Assembly (NCBI GenBank): GCA_022578605.1
Contig: MU394087.1
Span: forward strand, 248,001 to 312,000
Length of the DNA stretch: 64,000 bases
Origin: Camillea tinctor
Lineage: Eukaryota; Ascomycota; Sordariomycetes; Xylariales; Xylariaceae
Direction: 5' to 3'
Shown: piece after piece, positions 37,696 through 49,256 of the stretch
Numbering within the stretch: position 1 is the stretch's first letter
Layout of the letters: the number at the start of each line of letters is the position of its first letter
Translations under genes and position numbers: made by a program
Notes under the pieces: model-generated
Databases searched by the model: none
Told to the model about the DNA's origin: nothing
Seen by the model: the letters and a program-made list of their open reading frames with translations, nothing else

Positions 37696-40600
37696 CTATC
37701 CTAGTCGGAAAAAAGACATAAGGGTTGTAAACAGGCCATCTGAGGTGCCAGTTGAATCTTCCACGTTTTCCACATCCTCCGTGTCCTCTGTGTCTTCTAT
37801 ATATCCCCAATGAGGGTTGTACACCCGAGCCGATTCTCTCGCTTTCGGAGTGTAAAACTCGGGTCTGTTCCATTGCATCTCCAAGACCCCCATCAGCTCT
37901 TCATATCGAAACACCAAATTTGGTGTAATCTTTGCCCCTTTCTGAAGCATCAATTTAATGGTGTCTGGTGGACACTTTCCACGTACGGCTTGTTCTAATA
38001 CCGTTACTTCACGCCTAATGGGTTTGTTTAAATCGAATTGGTTCAGATTGAAATCCTTGCCAAGGACTAACCTAACAAGTTCATCACGGTTGCGATCTGC
38101 TCCCTCCATGAATGCGTCATCAAACAAATAATGAAGAGCGGTTTGGACACCGGGAGGATCGTAAGTGTTATATGTTTCATCAATGTTAGCTCCAGCCTTG
38201 ATAAGTGCGGCTATAAGTTTGAGGAGACCTTCATTTGGTGGACGGTGAACTTTAGGGTATGACATAGTAAGCATTGTAAGTGCTAGATGAAGTGGTGTTA
38301 TATGGAGCTGCCACCAATATAATATAAAGAACTATAGTGGTCAGTGCGCGCGCTCCCAGAAAGTATGGGGCGAAGCTCCATAATAAGATATATAAGGAGC
38401 TTCTTTTCCCCATTTCTGGGAGCGTTACTAGGCACACAATCTATCTACTTTTTCCCCTACTTTATATTATTGCTTGTTATCGTGATATGTTATCTTCACC
38501 TGAAATTCTCTTGAAAAGTACCCAGAATCAACTTCTAATAATCCATTAGGATCTTCACCGTTCTTTGCTAAGAAGTCGATGAAGTCGGTGATTTGTTTGC
38601 ATCGTTGTTCATTGCTCTTTATGAAGATCGGCCATCGACAGGCCATGATTGTCCAATGCAGCAAGGAGCCATTCTCCCTACGTGTAGAGACTTCGTTTTG
38701 GGTTTCAATGACCTCACGTGCGTAGTCAAACAGTTCGTGTAAAATTGCGCAACATAGGTTGGACTGTGGTACCAACACTTTTATCGACCGACTTGCATCT
38801 GAACCGTTACGGCTTAACAAAAGCATCTCGCCATTCTTGATGTAACTGTAGACCAAGACAATTATTCATAGAACCTAGAAAGTCGTCCACGACATCACGA
38901 ATCGAGTTGAGTTTTAAGGCTTCCGCTAATCGGGCTTGGTAGAAGAATGACCAAGGTCTGGGAAAATAACTGTAATCCAATAATTGATAACGATAGGATG
39001 ATTTGATAGTCATTTCCAGCCTAAAACAAGCAACAGTTAGACCTAAAAGTTCAAAGATAAATCAGTTAGGATAGTACTCACACTGATTTATCTACTTGTA
39101 AAAGATTTGTGTAGAGTCTCATTAGCTGAATATGCCCAGCATGCATCCCTCTCTCAACAGAAGCACAGCCGAATATACCAGGATTTGAAAGCACAAAGTC
39201 TTCAGCAGTTTTGTGTACAAACTGTACTATTCTTTGTGGGATGTGTTCATCTAACAAGGCCTCTTCATACGACAACGGGCGGATTGAACCCCTCGAGTAA
39301 ATGAAATTACTGGGCACAACTTCCAATAGACCTCCACTAAGCCCTCTTATCTGTCTCTCTGTCTGACGACATAAGTCTATAGCAGCAGTGGGATTTAAGC
39401 TAGCTATGTCTGATGTGTCCGTGATACTGATTGCAAGAGAAATTTGGCTTAGCATCATATTATATGTCATTCTTCTACACGAGTCGAATAGCGTGCTTTT
39501 GGAGCATAGGATAATTTGCAAAATTCGTTCTAGAGTTATACGTCTATCGTGTGAAAGACGTTGGGCCATGCTCCTGTAGAACTGTATTAGATCAGTTGGA
39601 AGTCCGCACAAGGCCTCGATAAGCTTATCGACTGGTTCGCCGTCAAAAATGAGCTTCGAAAGTTCTTCGATGACCAGCCTAACCCATAGAAACACCCCTT
39701 CTGCCCTTTTCCTGATTTCCCAACCAAGCTTTTGCAAGTCGTTTCTCGTGCACTCACTAAGCCGATCATCGACGAATTTCTCAATGTCTTCGGCATTCCA
39801 GTCTTGCATAGCTATGCTTGGGTAGTGTCCAAGCATATCTCGGAACGCATTATGAGGGCGACTTGATACGCAAAGCCTGATACGCAGGGCCTTTCCCTGA
39901 GATGAACTCATAAGCTCTTTGAGAAACCGAGCAGTTTCCTCATCCCTGTCGGAAAATTCATCTAGGGCATCGATAATCAAGACTATGCAGCCCGAGACTC
40001 CATCTTGATCCAGAATTTTGTGAAACACCGCTTCCAGCTGCGGCAATCTCCAATCATAGTGATTGTCTAGGGATCCAACTGTCTTGAATATTTCGAGCAC
40101 AGGATCAATACTAAGCTGAGAAATATTCGACAAGATCTAAAAGAGGATTGAACGCATAAGCCCAACGAGAGATTCCTGTATGGACAGGATCCCTCTGCTA
40201 TGGAAGAAGAAACCTGCTATCGTCAAGGTCTCCCGATGTTTTGCTTCAAGTAATTCACGACACCGGCTGTCTTTGAAAATGTATTTCATCAGCGTAGACT
40301 TTCCGGATCCTGGCTTGCCTTCTATCCAAAAAAGGCCATCGTAACTCTGGAGCCACTCACTGAAGCCAATATTAGGATCAGTAAATATCTAATCGAAGGT
40401 GAATCCATGTGGTTTTTGGACTTCTATCATCCTATCATCCAGTCCTTCAACATGTAAACTACGCAAACATCCTATAAAGCTTTAGAGACTTGATGGCTTA
40501 TGAAGATATTGGCCTTCTTTGGATTAGTTTACCTACTTTGACGCAGTTCCTCTCGCTGTTTACTAGGCACTGATATTATTTTAGATTTGACCAAGTCCTA

Positions 40601-41299
40601 ATGATGCAAAACAATATCACTTACTCTGCATCCCTTGATCTTTCTTTCCTCCCACTTCATCCACGTATTTGGAGATGACGCCTTTCACTTTGATATATCC
40701 GTTATCCTCAGGGCCATTAAATCTGCACATCATAACGTGGTTTGCATTGACTATAGTGCAGGTGTTAGTAATGCAAATACGAGGTAACCTTTTCTGCCTT
40801 CAAGTATGTGTCTAGCTAGCTGGATATCATGATAGTAGCCATGAGAGGGAATCTCCACGCTCTAGGAAGATCATAAGGGGTATGGAAGGACTATTTTAAA
40901 CCACCTACTAGTATCCTTGCGCTCTATAGGATGATCTAAACTTGACGAGTTATCATCTACGATCTTATGAAATGTAAGTATCTGCTCTATCACATTTATA
41001 TAGGAGCCCATAAGTACCTTTCGTGATAAAGCCCTAGCGCCCTTGTAGCCTTGCCCTTCCTGGAAGGAGTGGACTTTGAAAGTGCGCCCTTCTAGCATAG
41101 ATGCGAAGTCCTCGCGAAGTCGCCCTAGGGTCTCGCCATCGGGCTTTAAGCTCCTTAGCAGAGCATCACTCGTATCAAACCCCATGTTTTTGACTATTTT
41201 CCCGGCAACAATGCCAATATCAGCGTATGCACTTCCGCGATGTGGAGTGCCGAAAAATATGATCGCATGTGTTGAATCTTGCAAGCCACAGTCACACAT
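37696..41299 (-). pseudogene. NLR-like pseudogene: hydrolase remnant - NACHT - degenerate ankyrin
   Basis: Remnant of a fungal NLR-like (STAND) gene, a class used in nonself recognition and programmed cell death. Reading the minus strand: 41299-40909 is the second half of a serine-esterase-like effector domain (HAIIFFGTPHRGSAYAD). 40750-40625 has ANHVMMCRFNGPEDNGY. 40569-40533 and 40479-39082 cover the linker (CLRSLHVEGLDDRM) and NACHT, with Walker A EGKPGSGKST and Walker B CIVLIIDALDEFSD. 39020-38467 and 38274-37696 form the tail with weak ankyrin-like repeats (LIKAGANIDET). Lesions: in-frame TAG at 40389-40391, where relatives have FDWIF; in-frame TAG at 40137-40139, where a Gln is expected; a frame change near 38850; and no first half of the hydrolase, including the GxSxG elbow. 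Both stops fit RIP-type C-to-T change at CpA. Confidence 0.8.
38351..38424. repeat. Imperfect inverted repeat (29-nt arms)
   Basis: The arm at 38351-38379 (CGCTCCCAGAAA...GAAGCTCC) pairs with 38396-38424 (GGAGCTTC...TTTCTGGGAGCG), with a few mismatches in the middle and a 16-nt AT-rich loop. It lies between the two tail segments of the NLR pseudogene, in sequence with no clear coding frame. It could be a small MITE-like insertion or a chance hairpin. Confidence 0.7.
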
Positions 41300-41849
41300 G
41301 CTACAGCTTCTTCTCCAATGTTATCTCGTTACCCGTAACTGTATTGCTTTAATCGAACCACTTGTGTTGATTATTCCGACATCATGCATACTTAGATACC
41401 CCAATAACTTCCGCTAGGTACAAGGCTACCTAGGCAGTCTAGAGTATGATCGTGATTTGCCACCTGTGTTGCCCCGTTTCATAGAATCGAAGCCATATGC
41501 AGTAGCCTAAGTTAGTAACCTCGTTCAAATTACGTATATGCAAACAAGAGACGAAACCCTTTGAAATATTTCCGTATCTAGGTATTTTCCACTTGCAGAG
41601 CGAGCAAGAACACCTGTCATATCTACTCTTTCAAACTTGGAACATGACATATGTTAATTCAAATATTATTAATGCTGTCAATCTACCTATACAGATTTGA
41701 CCAAGTTACTGAGCTACCTGCGCACAAACCCCAGAGGGCTATGTTTATCCATCTAAGGCTGTATTTCAGGCGGCCATGACATTGAGAAAACATGTGAGCA
41801 CCTCTCTAAGCGATATAAACTACATGCCTATCACAACGAGGATCAGTCC
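41300..41849. other. Intergenic region
   Basis: AT-rich sequence in which the missing N-terminal half of the hydrolase domain would be expected; I find no trace of a GxSxG nucleophile elbow. No gene seen. Confidence 0.5.
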
Positions 41850-43952
41850 TCACAGCTTCGACGATGAGCCCCTTTCCTGCTTTGCCATATCCCGCAGTGT
41901 CTTCCTCAAGATCTTACCCGATGCCGTCTTCGGTATAGCGTCGATAAAGACCACACCTCCTCTAAGCTTCTTGTACCGCGCGAGCCCCTGCTCGTCAAAC
42001 CATTGGATGATGTCCTCTGCCGTAGTCTTCGTCCGGTCTGCTACCACGACGTATGCACTTTTCAGAATAGGGGTTAGTAGAAGGGTAAAAAAAGGAAAGG
42101 AGACCGTATTTAAAATGAGGAAAGGAAGAAGAGAAAAAAAAAAGAAGAAAAAAGGGGGAGGAGTTAAAGTACTTACCGAGGAACTTCTGTCCCATCTCCA
42201 GGGACGCCAATCACCGCTGCGTCCAGGATTTTCGGATTGGATAGCAGGATAGCCTCCAGCTCCGCGGGGGCGACCTGATTGCCCTTGTACTTGATGAGTT
42301 CCTATATTCCAAATGATTAGCTTTAAACTATCCATTCCCCTTCTCCCTTCTTTCTCCCACACCACCACGAATAACAACTAATTATAACTTCTTTAAGAAA
42401 GGAAAAAGGGAGACAAATACCTTCTTCCGATCCACGATGAATAGCCAGTCATCGCGAAACACGCCAATGTCACCGGTGCGAAACCATCCGCCGGGACGAA
42501 ACGCATCCCGGTTCGCCTCGTCGTTGTGCCAGTACCCGCGCATAACCACCGGGCCCCGAACCCAAATCTCGCCGCGCTCCCCCGGCGCCACATCTTTCTC
42601 GTCGTCGTCGACGAGCCTAGCTTCGCAGTTCGCTACCAGCGTACCCACCGAGCCCGGAGGCGCCGATTCCGCCTGGTCGAGCGGGACGGTGGTCACGCTA
42701 CCGCACTATACATTTCTATATTAGCCTAGTCCTTCCTCCCCCCTCCCCCCCTTTCAGGAGGTCGCAGAGACCAAAAAAAAAAAAAACACCGACCGTCTCA
42801 CTAAGCCCCCACGTCTGCCTCACCCTCACCCTCCCACCCCCCAACTTCCGCCCCGCCTCGACCTGCAACCCCTCCCCCATCGGTGCCGCCCCCGAAATCG
42901 CCTCCTCACACGCGGCAAAGCTGTCCCCCACAAAGGGCGCCTTGGCAATAAGCAGCCAAACCGGGGGCACCGTGAACAAGGACGTGACCCCATGGCGGCG
43001 GGCGTGCGCGCACATGCTCGCGAACTCGAAGCGCGGCATCCAGTAGCACGTGGCGCCGAGGTACGCCGCGTTGGCGAGGTAGCTCTGGACGCCGGCGATG
43101 TGGGCGACGGGCAGGTGGGCGAGGGAGACGGGGCGGCGGCGGCGGGAGGCGTAGTACGCGCGCGTCGGCTCGGCGTTGAGCGCGCACGCGGCGACCATGT
43201 TGCGGTGCGAGAGGCCGAGGGCTTTGGGCAGCCCGGTCGTGCCGCTCGAGAAGAGGAGGCTGGCTGTGGTTTGCTCGAGCGCGGCGCGGGCGGTGATGCG
43301 GCGCCAGTCGAGGCCCGAGGTTGAGGGGTTGGGGATGGGGAGCAGGGCTCCCGAGAAGGCTTCGCGGAACGCGATGGTGTTGTTGCTGCTGTTGTTGCTG
43401 AAGAGGAGCACGTTCCGTGGGCTGAGGCCGGTTTTCTGCGCGGCTGCGAGGGCGACGGCTTGGGTGGCGGGCGCGCAGATGATGAGTTTGGCGTTGGTGG
43501 CTTGCAGCTGGTACGTGTACTCGCTGACCGTGGCCGTGGCGCTGGTCGGTGCGAAGATGCCCTCTGCGATGATGGTCCCGTGGAATATCAACGGGATCAT
43601 GAAGTGCCCGGTGGATATCAGGGAGACCACATCTTGGTTGGGACCTCCGGCGCCGATGCCGTATTGGTCACGGAGCACCTGAGCTACCTTCTTGGATTGC
43701 TGGATGAGCCTCGTTTTTGTGAGATGGTTCGATGGCTCGTCAGCGTCTGCGTGGATGATCGTGTCACCTGGTACCCGGCAGGTCTCAGACTCTGTCACCC
43801 TGTTGGTTACTTAAGAAGGCAGGGAGAGAGGATTTGTTCCGATCGTAGTACTCACCGAACAACAACGTTGTTAAGTCAACGTCCGGCACGTCCAAAACCT
43901 TTGCAGGTTGATATATTATGCCCTCAGCTGTTCTCTTCACAGTAGGTGCCAT
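41850..43952 (-). CDS. Peroxisomal 4-coumarate-CoA-ligase-like acyl-CoA synthetase
   Basis: Adenylate-forming enzyme that would activate a carboxylic acid to its CoA thioester. Five exons (43952-43856, 43809-42794, 42705-42421, 42301-42177, 42057-41850) give 576 aa. Motifs in order: ATP-binding loop [33 protein letters not shown] (second ATP motif region); [49 protein letters not shown]; and C-terminal [11 protein letters not shown] with the catalytic Lys. The last residues SSSKL form a canonical PTS1 peroxisomal signal. Fungal relatives activate aromatic or fatty acids in beta-oxidation or secondary metabolism; the substrate here is unknown. The intron after exon 2 has a GTCGGT donor, less usual but the only frame-keeping choice. 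The ATG at 43952 is the first in frame. Confidence 0.92.
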
Positions 43953-44836
43953 CTTCAATAGCTCGGTCTTGAGTTCTAGAACAACCTGCCTTTCCCTCCA
44001 CGTAGATTGTTTATTTCCCCCCAAGCCACAAGTCCTTTGTGCTACGTAAGTCCGTAAAGTGGTTGTTACCTGCGAGCCCGCCTATGTAGGCAAGATGCGG
44101 GGGAGTGAGTGAGGAGGGAGCCTTGTGACTAGCATAGAGACTCGAGTGACCAATTAGCAAGGCTTCTATTACTGGGAAGCTATATATGGTATCACAATTT
44201 ACTCTCGAAATGCCAACATCAAAACCTCCCTTACGGATAGCGTCCACTTCATCCGTGTTGACCGGGCGGACATCTCGGCAAGATCCCCTGTCGATCATTA
44301 TTCATTGGCCGAGGCATCTAACATGCATCGGTGGGACTTGCGAAGCGGGGATGTCACTGGTGTCGATCTACTGGATGTATACACATACCCCGACCGGAGC
44401 CGTGGGTGACATCCGGACCCCAATAATGTCTATATGTTTGTCAGGTAGCTAGCAGCATACCTAATTAAAAACATGTCGCTTGAGTTTAGTCCACTGTTAC
44501 ATGACACCAGCAGCAGGCTGGACTCGACACACGGGCCGGGAAAATAAAGGGCCTTTACCTGCTAGGGTGTTAAGTGACAATAACAATGCGAAAGGGATAC
44601 TAGGGCGATACTTGTCGACAAGTCTTCCTAAGCAGATATGGGTAGAGATTGATATTGCACCTAAAGATATGTTGGGAGGCAACTCTGACTACCTTGTGAC
44701 TAATCTGACGAATAGCTACTAGTATTCCCGTGTCCTCTGCTGCGCAAAAAAAGTGCTCTTCACTTCTAATCTCGTTGCTGTCATGTATCTACCCATCACC
44801 GCTATGTCTAGCGAAAGTGCTACCGCACAGACCGAT
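43953..44836. other. Intergenic region
   Basis: No supported gene. Minus-strand frames at 44011-44298 and 44497-44682 lack recognisable motifs. Promoter of the acyl-CoA ligase should lie in the left part. Confidence 0.5.
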
Positions 44837-45688
44837 TTACTTACTTGAAGCCATCGCTTCATCCCTTAGCTTCTTGCATTTCGCAACTACCGGGTGCGCC
44901 TGGATGCGGTTGTACCAAGCGATGTAGTTCGGGTACGCTTTGGCCTTCTCTGCGATGTTGAATTCAGGCAGGTTTTCCATAACGTAGGTGTCCCAAGGGA
45001 TGAAAGCAATATCGGCATAAGTACTTCGGAGAAAAAAAGAGGGGGAATTACCCCCATGATTATTAGCAATGGTTTCCAACAGATAGCCCATGTACGAAAT
45101 TAGACTGGAAAAAAAAAAGGAGAGAAGGGAGGTTGAGGGGTAATACTCACATCTTGTTCCCGACGAGGTATTCCTTGCCTTCGAGGATCTTGTCAAGCAC
45201 ATAGTAAACGCGGAGGATCTGCTCCTCGTAGCGCTTGAGGGCGACCTCGTCGCGGTGGTTGCGGGAGAACCAGACGAGCTGGCCGAAATAGGGGCCCTGA
45301 CCAGACATCTGGAAGTGGAGATACTGCTTGAGCTGGTATTTCTCAGGGAAAGAGTCATATGTGAGCAGCTTCTCCTTGTCGTACGTCTCGATGAGATACT
45401 CGACAATGGCGCCTGACTCCCACAACGTGAGGCCCGTGTTCGGGTCCTCGATCGCCGGCAGGCGGCCGTTCGGGTTCACCGACACGAACGGCTCATTCTT
45501 GACCTCACTGATGCCTATGTAGATCTTGGCAGTTGTGTTAGTCTTTTTCTTCTCTAGTCATTCGCGTAGTAGTGTAATTCACTTACATGCTTGTATGGGA
45601 CTTTGAGCGCCTCCAGTATAATGATCACCTTCCAAGGGTTTGGTGCGCCCTGGTGGCCGTAAAGGGTGATAGGTTTGAGGTCAGCCAT
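44837..45688 (-). CDS. Glutathione S-transferase, Ure2-like
   Basis: Cytosolic enzyme conjugating glutathione to electrophiles, or a glutathione-dependent reductase. Exons 45688-45587, 45524-45151 and 45023-44837 give 220 aa, the normal GST length. The thioredoxin-like N-domain starts with ITLYGHQGAPNPWKV and includes VNPNGRLPAIEDPNTGLTLWESGAIVEYL, where the cis-Pro and the ES pair bind glutathione. The helical C-domain has MSGQGPYFGQLVWFSRNH and TYADIAFIPWD, matching fungal Ure2p-like/GTT proteins (theta/omega-like class). No prion-like N-terminal extension is present, so a nitrogen-regulation role as in yeast Ure2 is not implied. It is on the same strand as the acyl-CoA ligase, separated by about 0.9 kb. 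Confidence 0.93.
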
Positions 45689-46797
45689 GGTTAGGTTAGA
45701 TAGTGAAATATCTTCTCGTGGACACGCAACCGATGTTGATAAAGTTTCAATTTCACGAGTTTATGTTGATAATTCCTTAGTCCCCTGCTCATCGTTGAAG
45801 GGGAAGTAGGATCCATCCTTCGACTAATATACGTCGAGTCGGCTTAACTTCGAGCATTGATTTATAAGCGCACCTCTCTTTGGTAAACATTAGCTGATAA
45901 ATAGAAGTTTCAAATAATAGAGACCGACTAAAACGGAATATTTGATTTGATATACCTACATACATTCCACGGTGAATATACTGCGTGGCATTGTCAATTA
46001 GCCAATAAGATGTGGATAGCACGTATACAATTTGCTTTCCCCTCAAGGACAAATTGTCCCTGTATTACAAATCTCGCGTAGATAAACCGTTTCGGTGCTG
46101 CACCGTACATCTCACGTTAGAACGACCGCATAATCCCGTCTAGTAAGACCCGAGATTGACCTTTGTTACCTATGGAGACCTACATCCATTGTTTAACCAT
46201 TAATAATCTCAAGAACGTTCGACCCGACTTGGCCCCGAGATCTTCCCCTCCTGATCATCATACTACGCTAGAACCTAATTTTCAGATCCATGTATCAGGC
46301 ATTGCCCTCCATCGACAAGTATGCTGTGTCTTTTTGTATAACATGCAACGTTTATCTAAAGACTCGTCATTGCACTAGCTTGTCGCTATATTTCAGGACG
46401 AATCAGTTGGCATAGCACTGTGTAAGTATTCAGTGCCATATCAAATATAGGTAAATCATGTATGTAAAGTATTTAGATATTTGTGTAGCCAAATATTCAC
46501 TTGATTCTATTGTTCTTGAATGCTATGCATAGGAAGATTGATATATATATATTCATTGTAGCGCAAACCTGTTGGTAACTTTGTCGGCTCAGACTTGCCT
46601 TTACCACGTCATCGCCAGCAGGCGCTCCGAGCACTTCACAACCGGAAGGGTTACTGCAGATGCTGAAACACACAGTCGGGTGGAAGAGGCGGTCGCGATA
46701 CAGCTGGCTCGGAAGTATCTGATGTTATCATCATCGCCGAGGTACCTTTCATAATGCACTTGCATTGGGTAGATATCGACCAATAAATCTATATAAT
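45689..46797. other. Intergenic region
   Basis: AT-rich, stop-rich sequence; no gene seen. The right end is the 3' flank of the asparagine synthetase-domain gene. Confidence 0.55.
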
Positions 46798-48700
46798 TCA
46801 AGTAGATATTGAGACCGGCGCTGTGCCCCGGACTCTTGCCGTAGCGCTTTCTATCTTTGCCGTTCTTGAGCCAAATTGAATCTCCCGGGGGGTCAGCTGG
46901 GTAACTCTCTCATATATGGAGCATGTCTTACCGCTTTCTTTTTCTCTCGTGCAGCTATTGGAAGCCCGAGCTGATCGGCCAGGAGCCTAAGGATTCGCTT
47001 CGCTGGATCAATGACAGCAGGGTGAATCTGGTTTTGAAAATCACATTTCTCCTCCACGGGGCACTCGATGGCAAACCTGACGAGGGCTTCGTCAAGGTAT
47101 GGGAAACGGACTTCCTTTCCCCAGTGAGAGATGGCTCGGTCATCTCGGCCAAGGTTCCTCTGCCCGATTCGCGAGACATCTAATTTTAGTTCATCAATAA
47201 GACACGGATACCCGCCTCTTTTAAACCCTGCCTCGTGGCGAGAGTAACCGCCAAAGAGCTCATCGGCGCCAAGTCCTGACAAGAGAACTCGTGCAGGTGT
47301 AGTAGTGGATGGTGGAGATGCTCGCCATTCGGCCTTGTCTGTGTAGCAATCCCCGATGCCTCTTGCAGCGAAATACAGGGCGAAGGCGATGGATAGGTCC
47401 ATCTCGGTATTGTGGGGATAGATGAGTGATAGAACCTTGGACTTGTGGGCCATGGCTTCAATAAAAGGAACATTTACCTACTCGAGCATACATCAATGCG
47501 TATTATATTATACCGGGACATGGACAACATACCGCAATGAATCGCCAATGCCGACCTGGACAGGAAGACTGGAGTTCGGAAAAGGCTTTACGTCCGGTGA
47601 CTCTGTCTGGACAGCCTTCATACAAGTCTGCTGCATGAAGACGAGGTTGCTTCTGTTCCAGCTTGACAAGGCGAGGGTTCTCGAATGCAACATTGATTAA
47701 GTCCAATCCCTGGGTTATTGGTAGTAGCTCATGCGCTAGCCTTGCTAGAACAGTACAATCAAGACCGCCGGAAAAGAGAATTGCCACACGAATATCAAGC
47801 TCCGGGACCGAGCTGGGTGGTTCGGGGACATTTAAAACCCGTAGCCTGAGAGATTCTGATAACCGATCTCGGAGAATGTTCAATGAGCTAGAATCAAAAT
47901 CCAACTTATGAGTGGGCGGCGGTAAAGCCATGTTGAACTTGCCGATACTTGAGACCTAGGAGAGCTGGTTCAGAGCAAGTGACAAACCTCAAAATCACTT
48001 TTTCTGGATAACTTACCGTGTCAGCGCCGCCTTCCAGTAGCCAATCATGCCTAGTGATAGAAGAGTCAAGTTGAAGCTCGTCAGAGGTGTTGCCCTGAGC
48101 ACATAAGTCTAAAGAGTAGATGCCATCGGCGGCGACTTCTTCCCAGCCATCAGCAGGTATATCTGCAATGCTTGAGAAAGAAATGGCATTGCCATCAGGA
48201 GCTTGGTGTGAGAGAAGCGATCGTCGTCCGAGACGATCCCGGGCGAAATAGAGACACTGGGTGGGTTGGTCGAAATAAACAAAGGCAAAGGGCCCTTCGA
48301 TGCTTCGCAACACACTCAAGATATGGGTACCCCTGACATCAGACGGGCATAAGGGGCCAGCTTCAAGCTTAGACAGAATGGCTTCGCCATCATTGCCCGT
48401 GACGGGCTGACCGTCTATCCTCCAGGCCTCACCATTCCAGCAGAGTACAGAACTAGTACCGGTACCCTCCAAAGGTTGCTTAGCAACATGGTCTCCACGC
48501 AGCGCCAAGACGGTCGAGGTGAAGGTCAGTTGAATGGTATCGCGCGCAGCAGCGTTACTCGCACTAGTATTATTAACATTAACAACTTCGCGATGGACTT
48601 GGCCAAGATGATCAGGTCCACGATCTAAGAGAGAGTGCTTCAAGTATGCAGAAATACCAGGATGAGCACCGGCAGTAATTACGGCGTGGATGCCGCACAT
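46798..48700 (-). CDS. Asparagine synthetase domain-containing protein (ASNSD1-like)
   Basis: Two-domain protein related to AsnB but in the ASNSD1 branch. Four exons (48700-48017, 47955-47533, 47477-46932, 46881-46798) give 578 aa. The N-terminal class II glutamine amidotransferase domain starts MCGIHAV, so Cys2 is available after Met removal; LLDRGPDH follows. The synthetase domain has the PP-loop AILFSGGLDCTVLA, with Cys where AsnB has Ser, then VLLSGLGADELFGGYSRH, GKEVRFPYLDEALV and, across the last intron, IQFGSRTAKIES. The last exon is easily missed because intron 3 is short and reading on gives a false end (RHAPYMRELPS). ASNSD1 proteins are conserved in eukaryotes but poorly characterised, so asparagine synthesis is not assured. 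Confidence 0.92.
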
Positions 48701-49185
48701 GATCTTTCTACCAGCTCTGCATACGCGAACGCGGTAGGGGAGAGGAAAAGAGAATCAGCCACCACTAAGAATAATAATTGAGACAGGGCCCGAGCTGATA
48801 AGTTCCAAATGGATCTAATCTTTCTCTAGGTCCGTGCACCCACTATCTCATCTTTAGGTAAGCTGGTAAGGAAGGGCTTCTGAAAGTTAAGGTTAAAGCA
48901 AATGCAGGTGGTTTTAGCTGTGTAATGATTGGGAGGAAGCATGTAGTTTAGAAGAAGAAAAAAAGCCTAAAGGTTAAAATTCCCAGCTGATCAATTTAGT
49001 GGCAGATTAGTAGGCCAGTTAAGGCTAATGATGCAGATAGGGAAATGGCCCTGTCTACAAGTTGTTGCCAGGTCTTAGATACATAGCACAATGAGCTAAA
49101 TTAGCTCTCAAAAACTTTTCTAGAGACACAAAGCACAAAAAGTAAAATCCCAGACAAAGACCTGAGAAAAAAATTCAAATCTGTT
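48701..49185. other. Spacer between the ASNSD1-like gene and tRNA
   Basis: Contains the upstream region of the ASNSD1-like gene and, next to the tRNA, a run of seven A at 49167-49173 (T7 on the minus strand) that fits an RNA polymerase III terminator 12 nt past the tRNA 3' end. Confidence 0.6.
49167..49173 (-). terminator. Pol III terminator (T7)
   Basis: Seven T on the minus strand, 12 nt downstream of the tRNA 3' end, is the usual RNA polymerase III stop signal. Confidence 0.7.
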
Positions 49186-49256
49186 AGCATCTCTCCGTTT
49201 CGATCGGAGGTCCTCCGGGTTATGAGCCCGGCGCGCTTCCACTGCGCCAAGATGCT
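49186..49256 (-). tRNA. Initiator tRNA-Met (CAT)
   Basis: A 71-nt intronless tRNA. Acceptor stem AGCATCT pairs with AGATGCT, giving the A1:U72 pair of eukaryotic initiators. The D arm is GCGC-AGTGGAA-GCGC, as in yeast initiator tRNA. Anticodon arm CCGGG-CTCATAA-CCCGG has anticodon CAT and the three G:C pairs required for initiation. T arm CTCCG-ATCGAAA-CGGAG has A54 and A60 in the loop in place of the elongator T-psi-C, another initiator mark. No encoded CCA. The internal A and B boxes coincide with the D and T arms. Confidence 0.96.

Noticed and set aside
42992..43945. Three plus-strand frames of 110-168 aa
   Set aside because: Antisense to the acyl-CoA ligase, which has intact adenylation motifs and correct splicing.
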